NCBI GenBank assembly: GCA_964632505.1
Contig: CAZWCE010000057.1
Location: 1 to 5,492, forward strand
Source of the DNA: CAZWCE01 sp964632505
GTDB lineage: Bacteria; Planctomycetota; Planctomycetia; Pirellulales; Thermoguttaceae
Direction of reading: 5' to 3'
Length of the DNA stretch: 5,492 nt
Shown here: piece by piece, positions 1 to 4,523 of the stretch
How the letters are laid out: each line of letters starts with the position of its first letter
Position numbering within the stretch: the stretch's first letter is position 1
Translations under genes and position numbers: made by a program
Notes under the pieces: model-generated
The model's database searches: none
Told to the model about the DNA's origin: nothing
The model's input: only the letters and a program-made list of their open reading frames with translations

Positions 1-151
1 CGTCGGCACCCCGCTTGATATGCACCCGATAATCGACCCCCTGCACCGGATGCGTTGTCTCTTCGCCGGAAAGGATCCCCAGCACGTTGGCCAACACGCG
101 GGCCAACTCCCGTTCGCCCTTTTGCCCCTTGTTCCGCGATCGTGCGCCCAA
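1..151 (-). CDS. Holliday-junction-resolvase-like PD-(D/E)XK nuclease, N-terminal part only (3' end outside window)
   Basis: Only the first 50 residues are in the window. The start is chosen as TTG at 151-149, because a near-ideal Shine-Dalgarno (AAAGGAGG) lies 5 nt upstream and no in-frame ATG is nearby. The protein begins MGARSRNKGQKGERELARVL. This resembles the opening of small phage and archaeal Hjc-like resolvases: a basic, Gly/Lys-rich stretch, then a G-E-R-E helix whose glutamate is the first conserved acidic residue of that family. The last visible residues (IKRGAD) may lead into the strand carrying the catalytic Asp, but the D and ExK motifs are outside the window. It lies 29 bp downstream of the DUF669 gene in the same direction, so it is probably cotranscribed with it. 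The expected role, inferred from family and context, is cleavage of branched DNA during phage recombination or replication. It could instead be another PD-(D/E)XK endonuclease of the same fold. Confidence 0.6.
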   Translation of the reverse strand, partial: MGARSRNKGQKGERELARVLANVLGILSGEETTHPVQGVDYRVHIKRGAD

Positions 152-180
152 GGTCTCCTCCTTTCGGAATGGCGTAGCGA

Positions 181-621
181 CTATCGGGCCCAGGGTGGCG
201 TCGCGTCGTCGGCCGACGGCGTGCTCTCCTCGTACGGGTAGAAGGCCTTCACCTCGTTCGACATCTCGCCTTGGTCGTTCTTCTTGCAGGTCAGGCGAAC
301 GACCATCGGCCGATGGTGCAGTTGGAACGAATCCTCGACCTTGAGCACCCCGATCGCGTGGCAGAGGGCCGAGAGGTTACGACGCGCGATCTCGACCGCC
401 GTCGGGTTCGGGTTGTTGAGGTTCAGGCGCTCCCAGAGCTTGCGACCTTTCTCCCGGCCCTCCAGGACGGTCATCTCCAGTTCGAGATAAGAGCCGTCGC
501 CCCGCTTGGTGGGCTTCATCTCCGAGGCGGTCACCTCGACCGCATACTTCCCGGCGGGCAGGGCTTCGAAGCCGACACTCGGCTCCACGCTGGTCGCGTC
601 AAAGTGCAATTCCGACATCAT
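181..621 (-). CDS. DUF669-family phage protein, probable ssDNA-binding partner of the Sak4-like ATPase
   Basis: The product is 146 aa. The N-terminal and central part (residues about 17-95) has the layout of the phage DUF669 family: F-x-A-L-P-A-G-K-Y-x-V-E-V at 18-30, K-x-T-K-x-G-D-G-x-Y-L-x-L-E at 36-48, then an E-G-R-E-K-G-R-K-L-W-E-R-L-N motif at 54-67 and an N-L-S-A-L-C-H-A-I-G-V helix at 82-92. Family members occur in phage recombination and replication modules and are thought to act like single-stranded DNA-binding proteins. The C-terminal tail is loose, with two Asp before a final P-P-W-A-R. This recalls the acidic, aromatic-containing tips of SSB proteins that recruit partners, although it is weakly acidic; that comparison is inference. 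Two adjacent ATG codons exist (621 and 618). AGGAG stands 5 nt before the first, so 621 is used. It is separated from the Sak4-like gene by the oppositely oriented higBA pair. The resolvase-like gene starts 29 bp downstream. Confidence 0.8.
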   Translation of the reverse strand: MMSELHFDATSVEPSVGFEALPAGKYAVEVTASEMKPTKRGDGSYLELEMTVLEGREKGRKLWERLNLNNPNPTAVEIARRNLSALCHAIGVLKVEDSFQLHHRPMVVRLTCKKNDQGEMSNEVKAFYPYEESTPSADDATPPWAR

Positions 622-642
622 GAAATCTCCTGTGGATTAAGG

Positions 643-671
643 TTGATGCTTTTTACGGGTAACGGTACAAT
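643..671 (+). promoter_or_regulatory. sigma-70-type promoter of higBA
   Basis: TTGATG (643-648) and TACAAT (666-671) are separated by exactly 17 bp. This is a near-consensus -35/-10 pair pointing at higB, whose ribosome binding site (AAGGAG, 680-685) follows 8 bp after the -10 box. The toxin-antitoxin pair therefore has its own promoter, independent of the surrounding minus-strand operon. Seen directly by eye; no transcript data. Confidence 0.75.
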
Positions 672-677
672 GTAAAA
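651..677. promoter_or_regulatory. candidate HigA operator palindromes over the higBA promoter
   Basis: Two small perfect dyads lie within the promoter: TTAC-GG-GTAA (653-662, in the -35/-10 spacer) and TACA-A-TGTA (666-674, covering the -10 box). An outer pair, TTTTAC (651-656) and GTAAAA (672-677), encloses both. HigA antitoxins, alone or with HigB, are known to repress their own promoters by binding palindromes there, so these are the natural candidate sites. Which dyad is used cannot be told from sequence. In A/T-rich promoter DNA, short dyads can also occur by chance. Confidence 0.5.
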
Positions 678-693
678 GCAAGGAGTGGTGAAA

Positions 694-975
694 ATGATTG
701 GTAGTTTCCGCGACGATCATCTCGAACGTTTTTGGACTGAAGGCCGCATGCGCGGAATTCCTTCCGAGATGCGTTCGGCGTTACGACGGAAGCTGGCGAT
801 GATGGCCGCCGCGACGGATCTGAACGATCTGCGCGTGCCACCGGCCAATCATCTGGAAGCGCTTCGTGGTGACCGTCGTGGTCAACACAGCATCCGAGTG
901 AATCGACAGTGGCGATTGGTATTCCAATGGCGGCATGAAGCTGCCTGGGAAATCGAACTGGTGGATTATCATTGA
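694..975 (+). CDS. higB: HigB-family (RelE/ParE superfamily) mRNA-interferase toxin
   Basis: The product is 93 aa, the usual size for HigB (about 92 aa). The ATG at 694 is preferred over two upstream GTG codons (685, 688), because AAGGAG at 680-685 overlaps the first GTG but lies 8 nt before the ATG. The HigB signature is complete: R-R-K-L near 31-34, L-x-D-L-R-V-P-P-A-N-H-L-E-A-L at 43-57, G-D-R-R-G-Q-H-S-I-R-V-N-x-Q-W-R-L-V-F at 59-77, and the C-terminal D-Y-H at 91-93. In characterised HigB, the C-terminal Asp-Tyr-His and the Arg residues of the SIR/QWR strands are involved in ribosome-dependent mRNA cleavage. All are present, so the toxin looks intact. The gene is first in a two-gene operon with higA (9-bp gap), the toxin-first order typical of higBA, and runs against all neighbouring genes. 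Confidence 0.93.
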   Translation: MIGSFRDDHLERFWTEGRMRGIPSEMRSALRRKLAMMAAATDLNDLRVPPANHLEALRGDRRGQHSIRVNRQWRLVFQWRHEAAWEIELVDYH

Positions 976-984
976 GGTTCCCCC

Positions 985-1284
985 ATGAAAACCGACCTGA
1001 ATATTCCGGCGGTGCCGGTACATCCGGGCGAACTTTTGGCCGAGGAGTTCCTCGGTCCGATGGAGATGACGCAGACGGCGTTCGCCGCTCATCTGGGCGT
1101 CCCGGTCCGTCGGATCAACGAGGTCTGCCGGGGGCGGAGAGCCGTGACCGCCGAAACGGCCTGCCTCCTCGCCCAAGCGCTCGGCACCTCGCCGCAGTTC
1201 TGGCTCAACGCCCAGTCGCTCTATGAACTGGCGCTGGCGAAACGGGAAGGCCGCATTCGGAAGGTCAAACGGCTCAAGGTGTGA
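985..1284 (+). CDS. higA: HigA-family XRE-type antitoxin
   Basis: The product is 99 aa. It neutralises HigB and acts as autorepressor, by family knowledge. It opens with the HigA-type lead P-V-H-P-G-E-L-L-A-E-E-F-L (11-23), followed by a helix-turn-helix at about 29-50 (T-Q-T-A-F-A-A-H-L-G-V-P-V-R-R-I-N-E-V-C-R-G) and the family hallmark A-L-G-T-S-P-Q-F-W-L-N-A-Q-S-L-Y-E-L at 65-82. The tail is strongly basic. Its Shine-Dalgarno (GAGGT, 974-978) overlaps the higB stop codon and lies 6 nt from the ATG, suggesting translational coupling to the toxin. Its last 11 bp overlap the end of the convergent Sak4-like gene, so neither gene can be trimmed without touching the other. No terminator is visible between them. 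Confidence 0.93.
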   Translation: MKTDLNIPAVPVHPGELLAEEFLGPMEMTQTAFAAHLGVPVRRINEVCRGRRAVTAETACLLAQALGTSPQFWLNAQSLYELALAKREGRIRKVKRLKV

Positions 1285-2011
1285 ACCCTTCCTCACTGCC
1301 GGAGACCGACTCCGAGCGCTCGCCGACGATCGCCCGTTTCAAAGCGCGCCAGTCCAACGGGAGCGCTTCCGGCAACTCAAAGCGGTTCTTGGCCAGCCGC
1401 GTCGCGCTGCCGATGCAGTAGAGTTTGCGGGTTCCCTCCTTGCGGGAACGGTTGGCGAAGAGGATCGCGTCGACCCATTCGCAGATCAGCGCCGCCGCAT
1501 GTTTGTTCAGCCGCGGACTGAACCGATCGCAGGGCGTCGATTCCGGGTCCTGGAATTTCTCGATCTTGGCATGCGCGATCAGGATGACCGTCATCCCATG
1601 CGACTCGCGGAGATAGCGCAGTGCCTCGATCACCTCCCGCCACTTCGCCAGGGCGTGGATGTATCCCTTGCCGAAGCCGTTGTCCACTTTTTCGATCGAG
1701 GAGGCGCCGAACGCCTTGCAGACCGCGTCCCAGATGATGCGCTCCAACCAATCGAGGGAATCGATCACCACGGTTTGATAATCGTGCGCCTCGGTCGCCA
1801 GGGAGGCGAGGCACCGCATCACCTCCTCGAACGTCCGGCAGAGCGGGAAGGCGTCGCAGTCGATCTGGTCCAGCCCGTCTTCGGTCGGCACGAAGATCGG
1901 GTTCGGGGCCGACGCGCCGAACGACGATTTTCCAATCCCCTCGGATCCATAAATCAGTATTCTAGGCGGCTTTTGCTGCTTGCCGCGTTCGATCCGTTCC
2001 ATCAACGTCAT
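1274..2011 (-). CDS. Sak4-like phage RecA-core ATPase (AAA_24 family)
   Basis: The product is 245 aa, the size of a RecA-core-only protein. The Walker A motif is G-S-E-G-I-G-K-S (22-29, Lys28). The Walker B strand is T-V-V-I-D (80-84), and a third core strand, V-I-L-I-A-H (142-147), ends in a conserved His. The sequence E-D-G-L-D-Q-I-D at 44-51 and R-F-S-P-R-L-N-K at 163-170 are typical of this phage ATP-binding family. Sak4 proteins anneal or pair complementary single strands and are stimulated by a phage SSB. The DUF669 gene further along the same strand fits that role. ATG at 2011 has AAGGAG 6 nt upstream. The gene starts 25 bp after the exonuclease stop, so the two are very probably cotranscribed. 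The acidic, Ser-rich C-terminus (231-245) is the part overlapping higA. A general AAA ATPase is possible but less likely given the neighbours. Confidence 0.85.
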   Translation of the reverse strand: MTLMERIERGKQQKPPRILIYGSEGIGKSSFGASAPNPIFVPTEDGLDQIDCDAFPLCRTFEEVMRCLASLATEAHDYQTVVIDSLDWLERIIWDAVCKAFGASSIEKVDNGFGKGYIHALAKWREVIEALRYLRESHGMTVILIAHAKIEKFQDPESTPCDRFSPRLNKHAAALICEWVDAILFANRSRKEGTRKLYCIGSATRLAKNRFELPEALPLDWRALKRAIVGERSESVSGSEEGFTP

Positions 2012-2036
2012 CGTCTTCTCCTTTCATCAATAGTGT

Positions 2037-2825
2037 TCAGATCACCAGCATGCGGATCTCTTCGTAACCGGTCGGCCAGTGGTCCTCCTCGCGGGCGGAC
2101 CGCAGTCGCCGGATCGCCGCCTCGTTCTCGCTCCGCGCGATCGCGAGCGTGTCGTCCGAGACCCGCCAGACGCCGCAGCGATAGGGTTCCCGCTTCTCGA
2201 CCGCGATGATGTGGACCGGGACCACTTCGCCGGTCGCCTCAGCGAGGACCCTCTGGTAGAACGCGACCTGGTTCGCGTATCGCCAACGCCGGGCGTCCGC
2301 CTCGAACCAGTCGAGCTGGTCGCAGGTCTTCAGGTCGACCAGGCCGCGCTCTTGGTGGAAGAAGTCGACCCGGATCTGACTCGCTTCCCCACAGTACCGG
2401 GTGCGGATCACGCCCTCGGCGAGGCCCTCCGACAACAGTTCCCTCGCCTGAGGATTCCGGGCGACGCCTTCCTGGAGCGATTGCACCAGGGCGTCTTGTT
2501 CCTCGGTGAGAATCTCCTTCTCTTGTTCCTCCGCCCAACTCTGGAACGCCTTGGTATTGCGGCCGTAGGGTTTGCCGGTCCGCGCGTTGATCGGGCCGCC
2601 GGTCGCGTAGGTGTCGGCGTACTGGTCCTCGCCCTCGAGAATCAACGTGTGGGCGGCCCGTCCGATGAGATACGCGCTGCTCTCGGGCGGCTCGATCAGC
2701 CCGAGTCGCTTCTGATGATAGAGAAGCGGACATCGCATGAAGTCGATCAACTGGTGGCTCGATAGATAATCGTGCGCTTTGGCGTGATAAACCTCCGCCG
2801 GTTCCTCGAAAAAATGTTCGATCAT
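2037..2825 (-). CDS. RecE/YqaJ-like PD-(D/E)XK exonuclease (DUF3799-type)
   Basis: The product is 262 aa when started at ATG 2825, which has AAGGA 6 nt upstream. The frame stays open upstream to TTG 2918, but that extension lacks a ribosome binding site and has low-complexity residues, so it is not used. Motifs in order: Y-L-S-S-H-Q-L-I-D-F-M-R-C-P (20-33), I-G-R-A-A-H-T-L-I-L-E-G (54-65, with His59), R-V-D (152-154), V-D-L-K-T (163-167) and N-Q-V-A-F-Y (185-190). Asp154, Asp164 and Lys166 form the PD-(D/E)XK catalytic set, and the Gln/Tyr motif matches the RecE C-terminal nuclease. Such enzymes digest one strand of duplex ends to yield single-stranded tails for an annealing partner. The Sak4-like ATPase directly downstream is that expected partner. 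It follows the sigma-like gene by 89 bp on the same strand. Confidence 0.83.
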   Translation of the reverse strand: MIEHFFEEPAEVYHAKAHDYLSSHQLIDFMRCPLLYHQKRLGLIEPPESSAYLIGRAAHTLILEGEDQYADTYATGGPINARTGKPYGRNTKAFQSWAEEQEKEILTEEQDALVQSLQEGVARNPQARELLSEGLAEGVIRTRYCGEASQIRVDFFHQERGLVDLKTCDQLDWFEADARRWRYANQVAFYQRVLAEATGEVVPVHIIAVEKREPYRCGVWRVSDDTLAIARSENEAAIRRLRSAREEDHWPTGYEEIRMLVI

Positions 2826-2894
2826 GGTCCTTCCTTTCCGTGCAAAAAAACAACTGCCTCTACTTACTACATTTGCCGCTCGGGCCGAATTTGC

Positions 2895-2913
2895 GAAAAT
2901 TGGTCCGATTTTC
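2895..2913. repeat. 19-bp near-perfect palindrome next to the sigma-like gene stop
   Basis: GAAAATTGGTCCGATTTTC pairs at 8 of 9 positions around a central T, the ninth being a T/G wobble. It begins 1 bp beyond the stop codon of the sigma-like gene and lies about 70 bp before the exonuclease start. A partial direct repeat of its right half (consensus GG-x-CCGA-x-TTT, 9 of 11 identical) sits 20 bp away at 2882-2892. No U-run follows on the minus strand, so it is more like an operator than a terminator. Function unknown. Confidence 0.5.
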
Positions 2914-2914
2914 T

Positions 2915-3343
2915 TCAAAGTTTTTTCGCCCAGGTAAAATGTGCGCGGATTTGCTCGGTTTCTTCACTCGATCCGCCGGAGGCCAACTCGCGGCAGATTC
3001 GCTGCAATCGAGGCGGCAGTCGGGCGATCGTCTCGCCGACCTCCACCATCAGATCGAGATCGCGCGGCCGATCGACGAGCGACTCCTCCAGCGGGGCCGG
3101 TCGGGACTCCCGAAGTGCGGTGCGAGTGAGGTGACGAACCGCGAGCCGGAGGACCCGGTCGACGAACGTCTTCCGGGTTGCCTGCTGGGGATCGAACCGC
3201 TTGCTCGATCGCAGAAGTTGCAAGATGAGTTCCTGGCGAAGGTCGTCCGCCTCGAGTCGTGGAAAGCGACGCCGAAGACGACGGGCGAAGTAATCGATCC
3301 GCGCCATCGCGTCCGCATCCAAAAGAGGGTGGGCATCATTCAT
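2915..3343 (-). CDS. sigma-70-like protein with an apparently incomplete region 4
   Basis: The product is 142 aa from ATG 3343, which has GGAG 7 nt upstream; the frame is open further upstream but without a better site. Residues about 14-80 resemble sigma region 2: I-D-Y-F-A-R-R-L-R-R-R-F at 16-27, D-D-L-R-Q-E-L-I-L-Q-L-L at 33-44, K-R-F-D-P at 48-52, and T-F-V-D-R-V-L-R-L-A-V-R-H-L at 59-72. Similar phage and bacterial proteins continue into a region 4 opening with L-P, as here at 109-119 (L-P-P-R-L-Q-R-I-C-R-E), and then a helix-turn-helix. Here the chain goes from A-S-G-G (121-124) almost straight to a tail-like I-R-A-H-F-T-W-A-K-K-L (132-142), leaving no room for the DNA-reading helices. 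It may be a regulator, a sigma remnant or an anti-sigma-like decoy. It heads the recombination operon, directly downstream of the repeat-rich region. Confidence 0.62.
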   Translation of the reverse strand: MNDAHPLLDADAMARIDYFARRLRRRFPRLEADDLRQELILQLLRSSKRFDPQQATRKTFVDRVLRLAVRHLTRTALRESRPAPLEESLVDRPRDLDLMVEVGETIARLPPRLQRICRELASGGSSEETEQIRAHFTWAKKL

Positions 3344-3374
3344 GACATTTCTCCACATTCGGGTTCCACTCCAT

Positions 3375-3391
3375 CCCGCGCCGATCGCGGG
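3375..3391. repeat. GC-rich 6-bp hairpin in the leader of the sigma-like gene
   Basis: CCCGCG (3375-3380) and CGCGGG (3386-3391) are perfect inverted arms around a 5-nt loop. On the minus strand the hairpin would fall in the 5' leader, about 30 nt before the sigma-like start codon. No U-run follows. It may be an mRNA leader structure or a protein site; function unknown. Confidence 0.4.
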
Positions 3392-3405
3392 CGTGTACCC
3401 TGGTG

Positions 3406-3448
3406 GCGATGCGCACGAAACGGGAGCGCAAAAAAAAGTGCGCATCGC
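3406..3448. repeat. 11-bp perfect inverted repeat, 21-bp spacer
   Basis: GCGATGCGCAC (3406-3416) is the exact reverse complement of GTGCGCATCGC (3438-3448). Each arm is an extended copy of the TGCGCA-centred repeat found further right, so this is a pair of facing copies rather than an unrelated hairpin. The spacer includes a run of eight A. No T-run follows on either strand, which argues against a terminator. Confidence 0.75.
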
Positions 3449-3469
3449 AAACCCATGGGAGAGAAGGAG

Positions 3470-3487
3470 TTAAAAAAATAAAAAAAT
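3470..3487. other. 18-bp A/T-only tract inside the repeat array
   Basis: TTAAAAAAATAAAAAAAT is an uninterrupted A/T run in otherwise GC-rich DNA, with repeat copies on both sides. It could be a DNA-unwinding element of an origin, a bent A-tract, or an UP-like element of a promoter. Sequence alone does not decide. Confidence 0.45.
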
Positions 3488-3544
3488 GGATGCGCAGTTC
3501 ACGAAAGTGCGCCAAGTGCGCATCGGGCGCCCAAAGTGCGCATG

Positions 3545-3577
3545 AAAAAAGCGGCCACTCCGGGGGGGAGGACCGCT
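3545..3577 (-). terminator. rho-independent terminator of the zinc-ribbon cassette
   Basis: On the minus strand, AGCGG (3577-3573) pairs with CCGCT (3554-3550). The stem continues through CC/GG and TCC/GGA with small bulges, around a C-rich loop. Six T residues follow (3550-3545). It starts 19 bp after the stop codon of the zinc-ribbon gene. It separates that cassette from the recombination module, which must therefore have its own promoter or antitermination. Confidence 0.75.
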
Positions 3578-3596
3578 GAAAGAGGGGGGAAAGAGA

Positions 3597-4523
3597 TCAG
3601 ATGCGGCGGGAATATCGGCGAACGGCGTCCGGGTCACGGGCCGTTTGCCAGAGGATGCCGAGGACCGGATCGCTCGGATCCTGGATCGCACGGGTCGCGG
3701 CGGAGCGCCCTTTGCCGATCCGGCGACCGATCTCTTCATAGGATAGATGGGGGAGGTTGACCTCCCGCCCGAGGGCGTCCGCCTCGGCGAGCATGCTCTT
3801 CATGGAGAGAATGTGCGCATGCAGCTCACGTTTGATGGCGTCGATCGTCGTCGCGCGGGATGCCCGCTTCTTCGGTTGGGCTTCGGGCTCCCGTTCGATT
3901 GCGGCGACTTGCGCCTCGAAGACTGGGCGATCAAAATGGAAACGGCCGTCTTTCAGAACGACCATTGAGGACAAGGGAATGATGCGTTCCGGTTCGATGC
4001 CCGGAAGGCCCTCCTCCGGAGTGCGGGAGATTGCCAAAAGAAGGGAGGATTTGCCGGTCGGAAGATGTGCCCTTACGTCGCGGCCGTGGCAGCCGATCAG
4101 GCAGCGCCCTAGATAAAGGGATCTGGCTCGTCCACCCACGGCGAGGCGTCCCAGTTTCCAGAGCTTCTCGGGAACGAGCGTCTCAGTCGGCCCGCGAATC
4201 GCCAGCGACCGGACGATTCGTTCCAACAAGGGACGGTAGTCGTATTCCCATCGCAAGAGATCCTCCGCCGGGACCTCCTGCAGACCGCACTGCCCGCACC
4301 AGAGGTAATGACGCTGCGCGTGGCGAACCTCGCCGCCGTGGGCTTCGCACGAAGGGCATTCCACCGAACGGGCCGCTTGTGTCGGCACCAGCAGACGCAG
4401 ACGAATCAACGCGTCGAAGCCGGATCGCCCGACCCGCCGCATCACGTCCTGGCGGCCGACGATCGGCCGGGGAAAATAGGCCGCTCGCCAGAGGGCGTCG
4501 AGCGGAGAACGGTTACCCGGCAT
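3597..4523 (-). CDS. unrecognised zinc-ribbon protein with C-terminal helix-turn-helix
   Basis: I do not recognise this 308-aa protein. ATG 4523 is chosen for its GGAGG 6 nt upstream; it overlaps the stop of the preceding gene by 11 bp, so the two are probably translationally coupled. An N-terminal helical part (1-50) is followed by a zinc ribbon, C-P-S-C (56-59) and C-G-Q-C (76-79), and then a mixed middle domain (about 85-210) without known motifs. A basic, Lys/Arg-rich linker (218-224) leads to a long helix and a likely helix-turn-helix, L-S-Y-E-E-I-G-R-R-I-G-K-G-R-S-A-A-T-R-A-I (260-280). The architecture suggests a DNA-binding protein, possibly a regulator or the DNA-recognition part of a two-protein system with its upstream neighbour. 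The P-T-G-K-S-S at 155-160 is not a proper P-loop. A strong terminator follows the gene. Function unknown. Confidence 0.72.
   Translation of the reverse strand: MPGNRSPLDALWRAAYFPRPIVGRQDVMRRVGRSGFDALIRLRLLVPTQAARSVECPSCEAHGGEVRHAQRHYLWCGQCGLQEVPAEDLLRWEYDYRPLLERIVRSLAIRGPTETLVPEKLWKLGRLAVGGRARSLYLGRCLIGCHGRDVRAHLPTGKSSLLLAISRTPEEGLPGIEPERIIPLSSMVVLKDGRFHFDRPVFEAQVAAIEREPEAQPKKRASRATTIDAIKRELHAHILSMKSMLAEADALGREVNLPHLSYEEIGRRIGKGRSAATRAIQDPSDPVLGILWQTARDPDAVRRYSRRI

Larger units (their letters stand above)
3406..3543. repeat. iteron-like array of AAGTGCGCATCG repeats
   Basis: Copies of GTGCGCAT lie at 3438-3445, 3516-3523 and 3536-3543, with an exact reverse copy (ATGCGCAC) at 3409-3416. Weaker copies are at 3490-3497 (reverse, ATGCGCAG) and 3507-3514 (GTGCGCCA). 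Most forward copies are preceded by AA and several are followed by CG or CGC. The two rightmost exact copies are 20 bp apart, about two helical turns, and enclose the palindrome GGGCGCCC (3525-3532). Elsewhere in the window I found the full 8-mer only at 3813-3820, inside a gene. Such clustering of a non-coding motif suggests a DNA-binding protein site array: an operator set or replication-origin iterons. The cognate protein is unknown. Confidence 0.7.
3344..3596. other. 253-bp gene-free control region with repeats, AT tract and terminator
   Basis: No convincing gene lies here. From left to right it contains the sigma-like gene leader with a GC hairpin (3375-3391), an 11-bp inverted repeat (3406-3448), an 18-bp A/T-only tract (3470-3487), a cluster of TGCGCA-centred repeats (to 3543) and the terminator of the upstream cassette (3545-3577). 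The minus-strand recombination module must take its promoter from this region, but I could not find a good sigma-70 -35/-10 pair on that strand. The repeats may therefore mark regulated or factor-dependent transcription. The alternative is a phage replication origin, since repeats beside an AT-rich tract is a common origin design. Confidence 0.6.

Noticed and set aside
1223..2209. Long plus-strand open frame (328 codons) opposite the Sak4-like gene
   Set aside because: It is the antisense of a clearly conserved ATPase gene in GC-rich DNA, has an Arg/Pro/Ala-rich composition and shows no family motif.
2826..2918. 31-residue N-terminal extension of the exonuclease starting at TTG 2918
   Set aside because: No ribosome binding site fits, it overlaps the sigma-like stop and the palindrome, and the ATG at 2825 has a good site and begins the family-like sequence.
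3340..3456. 38-codon minus-strand frame starting at ATG 3456, whose stop overlaps the sigma-like start codon as ATGA
   Set aside because: The ATGA overlap is attractive, but there is no Shine-Dalgarno before the ATG (the upstream sequence is pyrimidine-rich), and the frame runs through the inverted repeat, the eight-T run and the GC hairpin. The repeats explain the sequence better than coding does.
3406..3543. CRISPR array
   Set aside because: The repeats are about 8-12 bp, occur in both orientations and have irregular spacing (9 to 52 bp); there are no uniform spacers and no cas genes.
3486..3545. 19-codon plus-strand frame starting within the AT tract, with AAGGAG upstream
   Set aside because: The spacing from AAGGAG to the ATG is 16 nt, too long, and the frame consists almost entirely of the TGCGCA repeats.
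4044..4061. P-T-G-K-S-S in the zinc-ribbon protein, reminiscent of a Walker A loop
   Set aside because: It lacks the leading glycine and spacing of GxxxxGK[S/T], and no Walker B strand follows in a suitable place.
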